DNA of 64,000 nt from Burkholderiaceae bacterium. Lineage in GTDB: Bacteria > Pseudomonadota > Gammaproteobacteria > Burkholderiales > Burkholderiaceae_B. The DNA lies in NCBI GenBank assembly GCA_021208885.1, contig JAJOJF010000037.1, positions 124,001-188,000 of the forward strand, read 5' to 3'. Below, in pieces: positions 1-10,653 of this stretch (position 1 is its first letter; the number at the start of each line of letters is the position of its first letter). The notes beneath the pieces are model-generated. The model had not been told where the DNA came from and ran no database searches. It saw nothing but the letters and a program-made list of their open reading frames with translations. Both the position numbers and the translations under genes were made by a program.

Positions 1-1
1 G

Positions 2-853
2 GAAAAGCTAAAGCTCAATGATGCTGCACTGATGTTTGAGCCTGAGGTATCGCAGGCGCTGGGCTTTGGATTTCGTTGCGGGTTTCTGGGTCTTTTGCAT
101 ATGGAAATTGTGCAAGAGCGCCTGGAGCGTGAGTTTGACATGGATATCATCACCACCGCGCCATCGGTGGTGTACAAGGTCGAGCTCAATGACGGCGAGG
201 TGCTTGATATTGAAAGTCCCTCTCGCATGCCCGAAATCGCCAAGATTCGAGAAATCCGTGAGCCCATTGTTCTGGTGACTTTGTTCATGCCACAAGACTA
301 CGTCGGGCCCGTCATGACGCTTTGCAACAACAAGCGTGGCATGCAGCTAGACATGAGTTATCACGGCCGACAGGTGCATTTGCAGTACGACATTCCACTG
401 GCTGAGATCGTGCTCGACTTTTTCGACAAGTTGAAGTCCGTCTCGCGTGGCTACGCCTCCATGGATTATGAGTTTCGGGAGTATCGGGCAGCCGACGTGG
501 TCAAGGTAGACGTTTTGATTAATGGCGATCGCGTGGACGCTTTGTCCACGATCTGCCACCGTTCGAATGCGCGCTACCGTGGCCGTGAAATGGTGGGCAA
601 GATGCGCGAGCTGATCCCGCGTCAAATGTACGATGTGGCGATTCAGGCTGCGATCGGCGCCGAGGTCATCGCCCGAGAAAACGTTAAGGCTTTGCGCAAA
701 AACGTGCTGGCCAAGTGTTACGGTGGCGATATCACTCGCAAGAAAAAACTGTTGGAAAAACAAAAGGCTGGCAAGCGACGAATGAAACAAGTTGGCAGCG
801 TTGAAATCCCGCAAGAGGCATTTTTAGCGATCCTGCAGGTTGAGGACAAGTGA
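2..853 (+). CDS. lepA: Elongation factor 4 (LepA), C-terminal part
   Basis: Partial gene entering from the left edge; base 2 is the first in-frame base and the reading frame is open to the TGA at 851-853. About 284 of the usual roughly 600 residues are present, so the GTPase domain lies outside the window. What remains is the EF-G-like domains and the LepA-specific C-terminal domain, with family-typical stretches such as [14 protein letters not shown] and [16 protein letters not shown] text (here [21 protein letters not shown]). LepA is a ribosome-associated translational GTPase acting in initiation and back-translocation under stress. It heads the conserved lepA-lepB-rnc-era-recO cluster. 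Identification is secure. Confidence 0.97.
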   Translation, partial: EKLKLNDAALMFEPEVSQALGFGFRCGFLGLLHMEIVQERLEREFDMDIITTAPSVVYKVELNDGEVLDIESPSRMPEIAKIREIREPIVLVTLFMPQDYVGPVMTLCNNKRGMQLDMSYHGRQVHLQYDIPLAEIVLDFFDKLKSVSRGYASMDYEFREYRAADVVKVDVLINGDRVDALSTICHRSNARYRGREMVGKMRELIPRQMYDVAIQAAIGAEVIARENVKALRKNVLAKCYGGDITRKKKLLEKQKAGKRRMKQVGSVEIPQEAFLAILQVEDK

Positions 854-905
854 TGGCAGGGTGTAGGTCACTTCTGGGGCAAGGGCTTAAACGAGGCGTG
901 GGCGC

Positions 906-1700
906 ATGAGCTGGAATTTTTCTTTGATATTGTTTGTGGCGCTTGTGATCACGGGCTTGGTCTGGGCACTTGATCGCTGGGTGCTGCGCCACAAACGCGA
1001 CAAAGACGCCAAGCGACCTTGGTGGGTGGAATACGGTGCGAGCTTTTTTCCGGTGATCCTTTTTGTCTTTGTGTTGCGCTCTTTTATCGTTGAACCCTTT
1101 AGAATTCCGTCTGGTTCCATGTTGCCCACCTTGCAGTCGGGTGACTTGATTTTGGTGAACAAGTACATCTACGGCATCCGCCTGCCGATTGTTGAGACCA
1201 AAGTGGTGCCGATCGGGGAGCCAGAGCGCGGTGATGTCATGGTGTTTCGGTACCCGGTTGACCCGTCGGTTGATTACATCAAGCGGGTAGTGGGGCTGCC
1301 AGGCGACGAGGTAGCCTATCTGAACAAACGTCTCTACATCAATGGCAAAGAGGTGCCCGTCAAGCGGGACGGCGATTATTTTGAGCCCGATCGGGTGACA
1401 TATACTGCTCAGTATATAGAGGATTTAGGCGAAGTTAGCCATAAAATCCTGGTTGATAAGCAAAGTAGACAGGATTTAAGGCCTGTTTGGCGGTTTCCTT
1501 ACCGAGAGAACTGTGATTTCCGGATTGATGGCATTGTCTGTCGCGTCCCAGAGGGTGTTTACTTTATGATGGGAGACAACCGCGACAACAGTCTAGACAG
1601 TCGATTCTGGGGGTTTGTGCCTGAGTCGCACATTGTTGGCAAGGCCTTTTTTATCTGGATGAATTTTTCTGAGCCGGGTCGTATCGGTCGATTCCATTAA
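906..1700 (+). CDS. lepB: Signal peptidase I
   Basis: Inner-membrane serine protease (264 aa) that removes signal peptides from exported proteins. Two hydrophobic segments near the N-terminus (about residues 3-22 and 43-60) anchor it, with the catalytic part in the periplasm. The catalytic serine lies in PSGSMLPTLQSGD, the general-base lysine in DYIKRVVGLPGD, and the family box GDNRDNSLDSR is near the C-terminus. The stretch around residues 150-210 is less conserved, as usual for the family's variable insert. It starts 52 bp after lepA and is probably co-transcribed with lepA, rnc and era. Confidence 0.97.
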   Translation: MSWNFSLILFVALVITGLVWALDRWVLRHKRDKDAKRPWWVEYGASFFPVILFVFVLRSFIVEPFRIPSGSMLPTLQSGDLILVNKYIYGIRLPIVETKVVPIGEPERGDVMVFRYPVDPSVDYIKRVVGLPGDEVAYLNKRLYINGKEVPVKRDGDYFEPDRVTYTAQYIEDLGEVSHKILVDKQSRQDLRPVWRFPYRENCDFRIDGIVCRVPEGVYFMMGDNRDNSLDSRFWGFVPESHIVGKAFFIWMNFSEPGRIGRFH

Positions 1701-1742
1701 GAATCATCGACACGCCCGCCTCGGATGTGTTGGTGACAAACC

Positions 1743-2504
1743 ATGTCTGCTGCAAAGTTGGAAGCCGTTCTAGGCTATTCCTTTCAAAACAAGTCGTTGC
1801 TTGAGCTAGCGCTTACGCACCGCAGTCATAGCGCCCGCAACAATGAGCGCCTGGAGTTTCTGGGCGATTCGGTGCTTGGTACATCTGTGTCCTCGTTGCT
1901 GTTTCATCGGTTTGCCAAGCTTGATGAAGGTGATTTGTCTCGTGTGCGCGCGAATTTGGTTAAGCAAGCTGCACTAGCTGATATTGCGCAGCGCCTCGGA
2001 CTGTCTGAACATTTGAGGCTTGGTGAGGGGGAGCTCAAGAGTGGTGGGTTCAGGCGCCCGTCGATTCTGGCTGATACGCTTGAGGCTATCTTGGGTGCGA
2101 TTTATCTGGACGGCGGGTTTGAGCGGGTTCAGGCCGTGATCCACCAGCTCTACGAGCCTATTATCAAGTCCATTGACCCCCAGACGATTGGCAAAGACGC
2201 TAAAACATTGCTGCAGGAGTTTTTGCAGGCCCACAAGCTGGCTTTGCCGACGTATACCGTTATCGCTACCCATGGGGCGGCACATAGTCAGCAGTTTGAA
2301 GTGGCATGCGATATCGAGGAGCTCGATGTGCATGTCCAGGCTGCTGGCGCTAGCCGTCGTTCGGCCGAGCAAACTGCAGCGCGCCAAGCTCTGGAGAAGG
2401 CCATGGCTGCCAAGCCAGCCGGTGGGGCACGCAAGGCAGTCAAGCGCGCACGCAAGGCAGCACAGTTGAGTTTGCCCGTGGCGGTAGAACAGGATATCCG
2501 ATGA
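1743..2504 (+). CDS. rnc: Ribonuclease III
   Basis: Double-strand-specific endoribonuclease for rRNA precursor and mRNA processing, 253 aa. The signature NERLEFLGD is at residues 34-42, giving catalytic E38 and D42; the second acidic pair D111 and E114 sits in [16 protein letters not shown] double-stranded RNA-binding domain follows (about 150-220). After it comes a basic Lys/Arg/Ala-rich tail of about 30 residues, which makes the protein longer than the roughly 226-aa E. coli enzyme. The stop overlaps the era start as ATGA (2501-2504), so the two are translationally coupled. Confidence 0.97.
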   Translation: MSAAKLEAVLGYSFQNKSLLELALTHRSHSARNNERLEFLGDSVLGTSVSSLLFHRFAKLDEGDLSRVRANLVKQAALADIAQRLGLSEHLRLGEGELKSGGFRRPSILADTLEAILGAIYLDGGFERVQAVIHQLYEPIIKSIDPQTIGKDAKTLLQEFLQAHKLALPTYTVIATHGAAHSQQFEVACDIEELDVHVQAAGASRRSAEQTAARQALEKAMAAKPAGGARKAVKRARKAAQLSLPVAVEQDIR

Positions 2505-3397
2505 GTGATGCGGCGCAAGACTATCGATGTGGCTACGTGGCGCTCGTGGGCAGGCCCAACGTGGGCAAGTCAACATTGACCAATGCCTTGATTGGCGCCA
2601 AGGTTTCAATTACCTCGCGTAAAGCCCAGACTACGCGTCATCGCATCATGGGGGTGTTAACGCGGGATGATGCTCAGTTTGTGTTTGTCGATACCCCTGG
2701 GTTTCAGACGCGTCACGGTGGCGCAATGAACAAGATGATGAACCGAGTCGTTAGCCAGACACTCGCTGATGTCGATGTGGTGTTGTTTTTAGTGCAGGCC
2801 GGACAGTGGACAGCTGCTGACGAATCATTGGTTTGCATGTTGCCCAAGGACAGCCAGGTGATTCTGGTGCTTTCTAAAACCGATACGGTCAAAGACAAAG
2901 CCAGTCTCTTTCCCTTTACAGCGACGGTAGCAGCCAAGTTTCCATTTGCGGCAGTCGTGCCAGTGAGCGCGGTCAAAGACCGTCAGCTTGATGATTTGTT
3001 AAACGAGATTGCCAAGCATTTGCCGCACAATGAGCCGTACTTTGACCAAGAGACCTTGACTGACCGGCCCATGCGGTTTTTGGTGGCTGAGCTTATCCGG
3101 GAGAAAATTTTCCGGCTAGTTGGCGATGAGCTGCCTTACGGCTGTACGGTGGTGATTGAACAGTGGGAAGAAAGTGACAGCAAAGCAGCCATTCATGCCT
3201 GCGTGATTGTGCAACGCGAGTCGCATCGGCCGATTTTGCTCGGTGCCAAGGGTGCACACATGAAACGCATAGCGACTGAGGCCAGACAAGACATTGCCAA
3301 ATTGCTTGATAAGCCCGTACATCTTGAGGTTTACATCAAGGTTAAAAAGGGCTGGACTGACCGTCAGAGCAGCTTGCGCGAATTTGGCTATGAGTAA
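2501..3397 (+). CDS. era: GTPase Era
   Basis: Ribosome-assembly GTPase (298 aa) that binds the 3' end of 16S rRNA. G1 is GRPNVGKST (residues 18-26), G3 is DTPG, and G4 reads SKTD rather than the common NKxD. The C-terminal KH domain is recognised by [18 protein letters not shown]. The gene overlaps rnc by 4 bp and recO by 8 bp, so the three form one coupled block; RNase III and Era both act in 16S maturation. Confidence 0.97.
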   Translation: MSDAAQDYRCGYVALVGRPNVGKSTLTNALIGAKVSITSRKAQTTRHRIMGVLTRDDAQFVFVDTPGFQTRHGGAMNKMMNRVVSQTLADVDVVLFLVQAGQWTAADESLVCMLPKDSQVILVLSKTDTVKDKASLFPFTATVAAKFPFAAVVPVSAVKDRQLDDLLNEIAKHLPHNEPYFDQETLTDRPMRFLVAELIREKIFRLVGDELPYGCTVVIEQWEESDSKAAIHACVIVQRESHRPILLGAKGAHMKRIATEARQDIAKLLDKPVHLEVYIKVKKGWTDRQSSLREFGYE

Positions 3398-4004
3398 GCG
3401 TTCTGCACGGATTGTTGATGCACAGGCATTTGTCCTGCAATCGACCGCGTGGCGTGAAACTTCCCTGATTGTTAAGGTGTTCTCCCGCGATTACGGTGTT
3501 GTTACGCTCGTGGCGAAAGGCGCCAAGCGACCATACTCAGGCCTGCGGGCGGTGTTGATGCCGTTTCAACAGTTGGCATTGTCATGGACGGGCAATGCCG
3601 AGGTTAAAACACTTACACATGCCGATGTCACACGTGTGCAACCGGTACCGGGCGCTGCACTAATGTCCTGCTGGTACATGAATGAACTGTTGTTGCGTCT
3701 GCTAGCTGCTGAGGATCCGCATCCAGGGTTATTTGAGGCTTACGCGCAAACGATCGATGCATTGTCCCAAGGCAAATCGGTCTCAGGGGCTCTGAGACAG
3801 TTTGAGTGGCGTATGTTGCGAGAAACGGGCTACGGCATGGACGGCCCCGAGCCAGACTTCGACGACCGATCTATGGCGGCAACCTTGCGAGAGCAGTTTC
3901 AGCAGCGTTTGCTTGAGCAGGTGCCTGGCGGCAGACTCAATAGTCGCGAGGTGATGCTTGGCCTTAGGCGTCTGGCTGACACCCAAGGCCAATTCAAGGT
4001 TTAG
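3390..4004 (+). CDS. recO: DNA repair protein RecO
   Basis: Recombination mediator of the RecFOR pathway, which loads RecA on SSB-coated gaps. The ATG at 3390 is chosen because the protein then begins like the family (VDAQAFVLQSTAWRETSLIVKVFSRDYG, an OB fold) and overlaps era by 8 bp; the frame is open further upstream inside era. At 204 aa it is shorter than the roughly 240 aa typical of RecO, and no cysteine cluster is visible in the middle. The C-terminal LNSREVMLGLRRL fits the family. It ends tail to tail with the alcohol dehydrogenase, overlapping by 4 bp. Confidence 0.9.
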   Translation: MSKRSARIVDAQAFVLQSTAWRETSLIVKVFSRDYGVVTLVAKGAKRPYSGLRAVLMPFQQLALSWTGNAEVKTLTHADVTRVQPVPGAALMSCWYMNELLLRLLAAEDPHPGLFEAYAQTIDALSQGKSVSGALRQFEWRMLRETGYGMDGPEPDFDDRSMAATLREQFQQRLLEQVPGGRLNSREVMLGLRRLADTQGQFKV

Positions 4005-5059
4005 TCGACCAGAACGGCTCGGCCGATCACTTTACCGTCGTGCAGCGAAGCCAGTACCTCCGATGCTTCTGATAGCGGGTGCGTGGTGACCGGAATGGGC
4101 TTGACTGCACCGGTGCGCACGAGCGCTAAAAGTGCCGTGAGCTCGCCAAGCGAACCGGTATAGCTGCCATGAATGCGTATCGCCCGCATGGGAATAAATG
4201 CCAGTGACCAAGGTGCTGCCCCACCAAACAATCCAACAATCACTAATGTGCCTCCCTTGGCCAGTACGTTAAAGCCTAGCTGTGTCGATGACGGTGACCC
4301 AACGAGGTCGATGACGGCATGCAGTTGCTTGCCACCATTGGCAGCCATGATTTGATTCGTCGCGTCTGCATCATTGCCATTGACAACGGCCAAGGCGCCA
4401 GCCTCCTTGGCGGCTTTAAGCTTGGCCTCATCTATGTCCACCACGATGGCACCAAAGCCTCCCATAGCCCTCAGAATTTCGATGGCCATCAGGCCCAAGC
4501 CACCCGCGCCCATGATGACGACTGGGTGTTTGGTGTAGATCCCCGCATCGATTTTATTGATGGCACTGTAGGTCGTGAGCCCAGAACAAGCATGTGGCGC
4601 AATTTGCGCGGGATCAAGCTCACCGATGTCTAGCAGGTAGCGCGGGTGGGGTACCAGTATGTGATCAGCGTAGCCCCCATGGGTGTAGATCCCGAGTGAC
4701 CGCGGGGTTGCGCAATAGTTTTCTTGGCCTGCCTGACAAACTTCACACTTGCCACAACCAATCCAGGGATACACGAGGTAGTTCTTGCCTGGCTCTACAC
4801 CCGAGGCCTCTGAGCCGATGGCCACCGGTGTGCCCACCGTTTCGTGCCCCATGGTTAGTGGCAGCTTGATGCCGCGTTCTTCGAGCGACAGGCGCTTGCC
4901 ATGACCAAGATCGTAGCCACCTTCCCAGATGTGTAAATCACTATGGCAGACGCCAGCTGCACGGGTCTTAAGGAGAACCTCGGTACCTTGAGGTTCGGGT
5001 GTTTGTCGCTCGATGAGTTCAAGTGGCTGGCTAAATTTGGTGATGCAGTAGCATTTCAT
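4001..5059 (-). CDS. Zinc-dependent alcohol dehydrogenase
   Basis: Medium-chain NAD(P)-dependent alcohol dehydrogenase, 352 aa. The catalytic-zinc site is GVCHSDLHIWEGG and GHETVG; the structural-zinc site is CGKCEVCQAGQENYC; the Rossmann glycine motif is GAGGLGLMA. The frame is open 24 codons further upstream, but the ATG at 5059 gives the normal N-terminus (MKCYCITKF) and has GGAGAC upstream. It is the last gene of the leftward operon 4001-10454, downstream of a ThDP enzyme, so it may reduce or oxidise the aldehyde or alcohol made there (inference). The substrate cannot be read from sequence. Confidence 0.9.
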   Translation of the reverse strand: MKCYCITKFSQPLELIERQTPEPQGTEVLLKTRAAGVCHSDLHIWEGGYDLGHGKRLSLEERGIKLPLTMGHETVGTPVAIGSEASGVEPGKNYLVYPWIGCGKCEVCQAGQENYCATPRSLGIYTHGGYADHILVPHPRYLLDIGELDPAQIAPHACSGLTTYSAINKIDAGIYTKHPVVIMGAGGLGLMAIEILRAMGGFGAIVVDIDEAKLKAAKEAGALAVVNGNDADATNQIMAANGGKQLHAVIDLVGSPSSTQLGFNVLAKGGTLVIVGLFGGAAPWSLAFIPMRAIRIHGSYTGSLGELTALLALVRTGAVKPIPVTTHPLSEASEVLASLHDGKVIGRAVLVD

Positions 5060-5114
5060 TGTTTCGTCTCCTGATTCATGCATCAAGTCTTTTTGTGCGG
5101 GCTTATCTGTGGCG

Positions 5115-6677
5115 CTAGATTCTGAGCGCAATCAATGACGGGCCTGGCGTCGCGTTAGCACGGTTTAGCGCCTGTTCGAATCCAGACAGTGAGTCGGCGG
5201 ACACGCCATCAACCCCATGGGCCTTGGCCATTGATACCCAGTCAAGCTCCGGACCATCAAGATCTAGCATGCGGCTGGCGTTAACACCTGGCGCGGGTCC
5301 GCCCATGTTGGTCAGCTCTCCGCGCAAAATCCGATACGACCGGTTGTCAAATACCACGACCGTCACATCCAGTGCCTCACGAGCCATGGTCCAGAGTGCC
5401 TGTATGGTGTACATGGCGCTGCCATCACCCACGAGCGCGACGACTCGCCGGCCTGGTGCAGCCACAGCAGCACCGACAGCGGCAGGCAATCCAAAGCCAA
5501 TGGCGCCACCGGTTATGTCGATACAGTCATGTGGCGCGAAGTAAGGCACGCTATCGGCAAGCTGTCGACCCGAGGTCACCGCCTCATCGACCAGGATCGC
5601 GTTGTCTGGCAGGGTTCGTGCCAGCACCGGGCCGATGGTGGCAGGCGTGGGAAACCCGTCCGCATATGAAGGCAGGGCGAGGTCTTTTGAAAGGAAGGCT
5701 GGTACAGCGCCACTAGCGCCGGTTGCATCGCACAGCGCCTGCAGGGTGCCGAGTAGGTCATGGCCAGGCGTGGCCAGTGTGTGCACCTTGCAATTGGCCG
5801 GGATGGTTAATCGAGGCTTGCTTGGATACGCAAAAAATGCCACTGGCACCGTGCTGCCGATGAGCACGATATGATCCGCGTCTTTGAGGGTGGCCACCGC
5901 GGCATCAACAGCAAAGGGGATTGGGCGCACGTTCACGCGTCCACGACCACGCTGCAAACGCGGGCTGCGAGGCTCGGACAACAGTTGGCAGCCCGTCTTG
6001 GCAGCTATTTGGCCGGCAAGCCACGTGTGTGTTTCCATCAAGGCTGACCCGCCTAGCAGCAAACAAACCCGTTTCGCTAGATCAGGGTTGGCAAGCAGCG
6101 CGGCAACTTCATCGATCGTCTCTGCCAGGGGCGCAGCAGGCGCTCGGGCAGGGTTAAAGTCGTAGCTGCCAGCATCTGCTGACTCCCAGGCGCAATTCGC
6201 TGGCAGGATCAAAGATGCTATTCGGCCCGGCGCGCTTTTAGCCTGGCTGATGGCCTCAGCCGTGTCCATCGCCGCATGAGTTGAAGACGTGATGGTACGA
6301 ACCCAGTTCGACATGGGTCGAGCCACACCCTCTACGTCTGAATTGAGCGGGGCATCGTTGTGAATATGGTCCAAGGCATGCTGACCGATCACATTGATAA
6401 TCCCCGAACGAGCTTTGCGCGCGTTGTGCAGGTTGGCTAGGCCATTGCCCAGGCCTGGCCCCAAATGCAATAGAGTGGCCGCCGGTTTGCCTGCCATTCG
6501 ATAGTAGCCGTCAGCAGCGCCGGTAACCACACCCTCGAATAGTCCAAGCACACAGCGCATCTCGGTGGCCTGATCGAGCGCGGCCACAAAATGCATTTCA
6601 GACGTGCCTGGATTAGCGAAACACACATCGACGCTGCCAGCGAGCAGCGTTTTAACCATGGCTTGTGAGCCGTTCAT
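5115..6677 (-). CDS. Thiamine-diphosphate enzyme, acetolactate synthase / benzoylformate decarboxylase-like
   Basis: ThDP-dependent enzyme of 520 aa with the three usual domains. The cofactor-activating glutamate is E48 ([15 protein letters not shown]) and the ThDP/Mg motif is GDG at 417-419 running to N445 (DNRSYRIL). Families of this kind decarboxylate or ligate 2-keto acids, or cleave 2-hydroxyacyl-CoA. No acetolactate synthase small subunit lies nearby and the setting is catabolic, so a decarboxylase or lyase role is more likely than branched-chain amino acid synthesis (inference). Its start overlaps the acyl-CoA dehydrogenase stop as ATGA, and it is followed 55 bp later by the alcohol dehydrogenase. 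Confidence 0.85.
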   Translation of the reverse strand: MNGSQAMVKTLLAGSVDVCFANPGTSEMHFVAALDQATEMRCVLGLFEGVVTGAADGYYRMAGKPAATLLHLGPGLGNGLANLHNARKARSGIINVIGQHALDHIHNDAPLNSDVEGVARPMSNWVRTITSSTHAAMDTAEAISQAKSAPGRIASLILPANCAWESADAGSYDFNPARAPAAPLAETIDEVAALLANPDLAKRVCLLLGGSALMETHTWLAGQIAAKTGCQLLSEPRSPRLQRGRGRVNVRPIPFAVDAAVATLKDADHIVLIGSTVPVAFFAYPSKPRLTIPANCKVHTLATPGHDLLGTLQALCDATGASGAVPAFLSKDLALPSYADGFPTPATIGPVLARTLPDNAILVDEAVTSGRQLADSVPYFAPHDCIDITGGAIGFGLPAAVGAAVAAPGRRVVALVGDGSAMYTIQALWTMAREALDVTVVVFDNRSYRILRGELTNMGGPAPGVNASRMLDLDGPELDWVSMAKAHGVDGVSADSLSGFEQALNRANATPGPSLIALRI

Positions 6678-7858
6678 TTCATATCCCCTTGTTGTTGCCG
6701 CATCGTCTCGCGTGCAATCACCACTTGCTGAACTTCAGTGGCACCTTCGTAAATGCGCAAGGCGCGTATTTCCCGGTATAGCATCTCGGCCGGGTGACCG
6801 ACCTTGACGCCAAGTCCGCCATGGATCTGTACGTTGCGATCTATCACTCGTTGAGCAGCTTCGGTGGCGAATAGCTTGGCCATGGCTGCTGTCTTGGTGG
6901 TACGTTGCCTGAGCACATCGCGCTGCCAGGCTGCGCGATAAATCAACAGGGCAGCCGCATCGATCTCGGTGGCCATCTGGCCAATGGCGGCTTGCGTGAT
7001 CTGTAAGTCAGCCAGCGTGGTGCCAAACATGGGCCGGTTTTGGGCTCGTGTGCAGGCCATGTCAGCAGCAGCCTGTGCAAATCCGAGCGCGGCAGCGCCA
7101 ACCGAGGCACGAAACACATCGAGGGTTTGCATGGCAACCTTAAAACCCCGGCCAGGCTCACTCAGACGTTGAGTTGCGGGAATCACGCAATCACTGAACT
7201 CGATTGACCCGATCGGGTGGGGTGCGCAGACATCGAACCGTTCCGAGACAGTGAGCCCGGGGGTGTCTGCATCAACCACAAAGGCCGTCACACCATCAAC
7301 ATCATCACACTCTGTGCGGGCAAAGACAGTGTAGAAGTCAGCGATGCCTGCATTTGATATCCAAGTCTTAATGCCATTGAGCCGGTAGTTCTGGCCCTCG
7401 CGGGTGGCTCGGGTGGTCATGGCAGCGACATCGGATCCTGCCTCGGGTTCAGACAGGGCAAAGGCGGCAATCGCCTGGCCTTTTGCGACGGCTGGCAGAT
7501 ATTTGGCTTGCTGCTCAGGGGTCCCAAATAGCGAAATCGGACCGCTACCCAAGCCTTGCATGGCAAACGCGAAGTCCGCCAGGCCGTCGTAGTAGCCAAG
7601 TGTTTGTCGGGCCAGGCAAAGGCTGCGTGAGTCCAGCGCAGGCAAGGCACCGCCGCCGGCTTGTGGGACACACCATTGAAGCCAGCCGGCTTGACCGAGT
7701 TGTTTGACGAGTTTCTTGCAAAGTGCGTCAACGTCACCGACGTGCACTCGGTTAGTGAGATTCGAATGCGCCCAATCATTTAGCCCGCTTGCCAGACTGG
7801 CATGCCCCTCATCAAAAAACGGCAGCGCCGTGATGTTCTGTGGCAGTGTCTCAAGCAT
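6674..7858 (-). CDS. Acyl-CoA dehydrogenase
   Basis: FAD-dependent acyl-CoA dehydrogenase (394 aa) introducing an alpha,beta double bond and passing electrons to ETF. Signatures are [15 protein letters not shown] (substrate and FAD loop), IKTWISNAG, and the C-terminal [28 protein letters not shown] segment followed by [10 protein letters not shown] with the usual catalytic-region layout. The ATG at 7858 is preferred over the longer frame because the extra 34 residues would lie wholly inside the ligase gene and match nothing in the family. It overlaps the ligase stop by 8 bp and the ThDP gene start by 4 bp. ETF-QO for re-oxidation is encoded at 24940-26586. Confidence 0.92.
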   Translation of the reverse strand: MLETLPQNITALPFFDEGHASLASGLNDWAHSNLTNRVHVGDVDALCKKLVKQLGQAGWLQWCVPQAGGGALPALDSRSLCLARQTLGYYDGLADFAFAMQGLGSGPISLFGTPEQQAKYLPAVAKGQAIAAFALSEPEAGSDVAAMTTRATREGQNYRLNGIKTWISNAGIADFYTVFARTECDDVDGVTAFVVDADTPGLTVSERFDVCAPHPIGSIEFSDCVIPATQRLSEPGRGFKVAMQTLDVFRASVGAAALGFAQAAADMACTRAQNRPMFGTTLADLQITQAAIGQMATEIDAAALLIYRAAWQRDVLRQRTTKTAAMAKLFATEAAQRVIDRNVQIHGGLGVKVGHPAEMLYREIRALRIYEGATEVQQVVIARETMRQQQGDMK

Positions 7859-9401
7859 GCTGTTTGTCCAGAAGTTGTTGAGCCATCTCACGCAGCTTGT
7901 GTTTTTGAATCTTGACCGAGTTGGCGCTTTCAACTGTCGGAAAGCTCTCGAGTACTTCAAAGTGCACCGGTACCTTAAAGCCGGCCAATTGGCGCTTGCA
8001 TTCAGCCTGCCAAGCGTCAGGCGTCGATTCAGTGGTGTCTTTCAGCAATACGAACGCCACGGCAACCGACTTGGCACCGAGATCAGCGGCAACCACTTGA
8101 GCAGCAGCAACCCCGGGCAAAGACTCCACAACTGTTTCGATTTCAGCAGGGTTCACCAAAAAGCCACCCAAGCGCAACGAGTCACCCATGCGGGCTTGAA
8201 ACACAAACTGACGGTCGCTTACGCACCAGCCTAGGTCACCGGTTTTGAAGTAGCCGTCGTCCGTGAAAGCCTTGCGCGTGGCCTCAGACTGATCGAGATA
8301 GCCTGCCATGTGCGAAGGTGACAAAATTTCAATCTCGCCGGATTCGCCGTTGGCCAGTAAATGCCCGGTTTCGGGGTCCCTGGCGCGAACCCGTGCGTTT
8401 TCATGGACAAGTCGCCCACCGGGCTCATAACGCACGCTGGTATCGCCTTGACTCGGGTCTGTGGGTTGTGCTGCCGTTAGTGCGATGAGTTCGCTCGATC
8501 CATACAGGCCGGTCAATGGCAAGTGGTTGCGCTTCGCCAGTTCAAACAGTTCGTCTTGGGCTGGCGCAAATGAGGCAAACCCAAATAGCTTGCAGCTCGT
8601 GAAGTCTCCGGGATCATTTGAAGCCTTTAGCATTTGCAAGATCAGTGCGTTATTGGCGTAAGTGTGGGTGACCTGCTGTTGCCGCACCAGGTTTAAGAGG
8701 CTTTCGGCAGTTGACACGGGTTCACAGGCCACGCGGTGGCCTGTGAACAAGCCGCCAATCAAGGTGGCAAACCCGAACGCCCCACAAAACGGTGCGCTAG
8801 CGAGTACGCAGGTCTCGCTGTCATAGGCGAACGCTTTGGCTATTGCATCAGCGTGTCGCAAGATCACGCTCTCAGTGTGCAGCACAAACTTAGGCAGCGA
8901 AGTCGTGCCCGAGGTCGTAAAGGTCAGTGTGCCATGATCGCCATGCGCCGCGATAACCGGCCAGTCTTTATCAATGGCGGCACGCAGTTCGGCGAATGTA
9001 ATCGTGGTATTGAGCTGTTGCCTGACTGTGGGTGAAATATCGTCCAGGATTTCGTCAAATGCGATGCCTTTAAAGCCTGGCCAGTAAATTAGATGGGTTG
9101 CCTGTCCGCGCTCAATCAGGTCTTGAAGTTCGCGGCTGCGAAACCGGGTGTTGACCAACAGTGCGATGGCACCAAGGTGGCTAAGTGCCACAAAACTTGT
9201 AACCCATTCGATGTTATTGGGCAGCCAAAGTGCCACCCGATCGCCAGCTCTGACGCCACGGTTGGCCAAATAGCCAGCTAGCCTGTGTATTTGATCGGAA
9301 AGTTCACCAAAGGTAACGCTGCGTTCTGGCTCAATCAGTGCGAGTTCTTTCCCTTGATTTTTTGCCAGGGCGTCAAGGCGTTCGCTAAGGGTACTGTGCA
9401 T
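7851..9401 (-). CDS. AMP-dependent acyl-CoA synthetase/ligase
   Basis: Adenylate-forming enzyme of 516 aa that activates a carboxylic acid with ATP and CoA. The P-loop A3 motif reads [30 protein letters not shown] and the C-terminal [10 protein letters not shown] (catalytic lysine region) are all present, so it should be active. It probably supplies the substrate for the acyl-CoA dehydrogenase, whose start it overlaps by 8 bp. It begins 9 bp after the cyclase gene with GAGG upstream of its ATG. The acid is unknown. Confidence 0.88.
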   Translation of the reverse strand: MHSTLSERLDALAKNQGKELALIEPERSVTFGELSDQIHRLAGYLANRGVRAGDRVALWLPNNIEWVTSFVALSHLGAIALLVNTRFRSRELQDLIERGQATHLIYWPGFKGIAFDEILDDISPTVRQQLNTTITFAELRAAIDKDWPVIAAHGDHGTLTFTTSGTTSLPKFVLHTESVILRHADAIAKAFAYDSETCVLASAPFCGAFGFATLIGGLFTGHRVACEPVSTAESLLNLVRQQQVTHTYANNALILQMLKASNDPGDFTSCKLFGFASFAPAQDELFELAKRNHLPLTGLYGSSELIALTAAQPTDPSQGDTSVRYEPGGRLVHENARVRARDPETGHLLANGESGEIEILSPSHMAGYLDQSEATRKAFTDDGYFKTGDLGWCVSDRQFVFQARMGDSLRLGGFLVNPAEIETVVESLPGVAAAQVVAADLGAKSVAVAFVLLKDTTESTPDAWQAECKRQLAGFKVPVHFEVLESFPTVESANSVKIQKHKLREMAQQLLDKQHA

Positions 9402-9410
9402 AAAATTGCC

Positions 9411-10454
9411 TCACACGGTGGCAATTGGCGTGACGGGTGATCCCACGGCACCTGGCATTCGTAGTGGCGGGGCAGTGAGCAAAAAGTGGTGTCGCTGGTT
9501 CTCGTGCAGCCAAGTAGCCAAATCGCGCAAGTACCAAAGTTCGGCCAATGGCACGCCCAGCTTGAACAGGCAGTGATGGTGCAACGGCAAAATCGAGTGC
9601 CCAGGCCCGCTGGTGCGCGCCGGGTAGGCCTCAACCGCGTAATTGTCTGCACAAATCGCGGCGATGCCCGATTCGGTGATCCAGTTCAAAAGGGCTGGGT
9701 CACTGCCATCGAGCACCGCACCGGTGTTCTCGAGCTGGTCGTGATCCGGTTTGCCAGCCATCTCTACAATTGCCTCAGAAAATCCGGTACGCAATACCAA
9801 CATGTCACCGCTAGCCACATCGATTTTGTCAGTCTGCAAGATGTTGATGAAAGTCTGTGCGTCAACCACCGTTCGGCCTGCACCAAGGTGGCGTTCGAGG
9901 TCAACGAGCACGCCCCGGCCTTGCATGCCTTTCTGCGCGTACCGGTCTATGCTTAGCCTGCGTGCAAACGATGCGCCATCGCCGCAGCAGTCGGTGTGTT
10001 CTGTCGGGGGGTTCTCGCCGCCGAGCACGTCTTTACCGGCCTCATAGCCGTTGTAGTAGACCTTGCGCAGTTGGCCATCGCCTTGCGTGTCAAACATGGC
10101 GCCCACATGACAAAGGCCGTCCCATTGAGTCGAGTACTGCATGCATAGCGTTACTTGATCGTCAGACAGGACGTCGATGGCATCTTGTTGGATGGCTGAC
10201 ATGGCGACGTTCATAAAAGCCTTGCCATCTGGCCTGAACGTGGGTGACAGCACGGGAGGGTGGCGGCGTGGGTTCAAGACATTCCCACCAGGCAAGTTCA
10301 GTGGCAACGACAAACAAAATACCTTGCCTGCTTTGACTTCCTTGACTGCTTGCAAGACTTTGTTTTCATCTAGGAGGTTCAGGCGCCCGAGTTCGTCGTC
10401 TTGCCCAAAATCGCCCCAGGTTGATCCCGGGGGTCGTTGCTTGAATCTTGCCAT
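9411..10454 (-). CDS. Cyclase family protein (metal-dependent hydrolase)
   Basis: 347-aa member of the putative-cyclase / kynurenine-formamidase-like family (PF04199). The metal-binding region is seen in YSTQWDGLCHVGAMFD, which replaces the textbook HxGTHxDxPxH, and a second family stretch is TEHTDCCGDGASFARRL...RGVLVDLERHLG. It is first in the leftward operon, with GGGGAG upstream of its ATG. In such operons these proteins usually hydrolyse an amide or lactone-type ring before the acid is activated; that role here is inference. Confidence 0.82.
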   Translation of the reverse strand: MARFKQRPPGSTWGDFGQDDELGRLNLLDENKVLQAVKEVKAGKVFCLSLPLNLPGGNVLNPRRHPPVLSPTFRPDGKAFMNVAMSAIQQDAIDVLSDDQVTLCMQYSTQWDGLCHVGAMFDTQGDGQLRKVYYNGYEAGKDVLGGENPPTEHTDCCGDGASFARRLSIDRYAQKGMQGRGVLVDLERHLGAGRTVVDAQTFINILQTDKIDVASGDMLVLRTGFSEAIVEMAGKPDHDQLENTGAVLDGSDPALLNWITESGIAAICADNYAVEAYPARTSGPGHSILPLHHHCLFKLGVPLAELWYLRDLATWLHENQRHHFLLTAPPLRMPGAVGSPVTPIATV

Positions 10455-10653
10455 GTTGTGGTGCTCCCCTGTAACAGTGCGTGTGCTGTTTGTTGTTCAT
10501 TTTTCATCGATCTTACAACAGTGAATGGGTCGGGCGGGGATTGCCATCCCCTGGTCTAACGACTGATTGGTTTGTTCCGTTTGCTGGTTAACGGTTGCAC
10601 TTTAAGTGCGTCATAAAGGTAAGATCGTTGCATAGAGGACAAGGAGACAAACG
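10455..10653. promoter_or_regulatory. Divergent promoter region between cyclase operon and SDR gene
   Basis: 199-bp region separating two divergent transcription units. It holds three symmetric elements: GGGGAT-tgcc-ATCCCC at 10536-10551, GCACTT-T-AAGTGC at 10598-10610, and the 9-mer GTAAGATCG in inverted orientation at 10508-10516 and 10619-10627, one copy near each start. A possible rightward promoter is TTGCAC (10595-10600) with TAAGAT (10620-10625), although the 19-bp spacing is long. No regulator gene is adjacent. The dyads are directly visible; their use as operators is inference. Confidence 0.45.

Noticed and set aside
5224..6165. Long plus-strand open frames opposite the ThDP enzyme
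   Set aside because: Antisense shadows of a conserved gene, lacking RBS and recognisable sequence.
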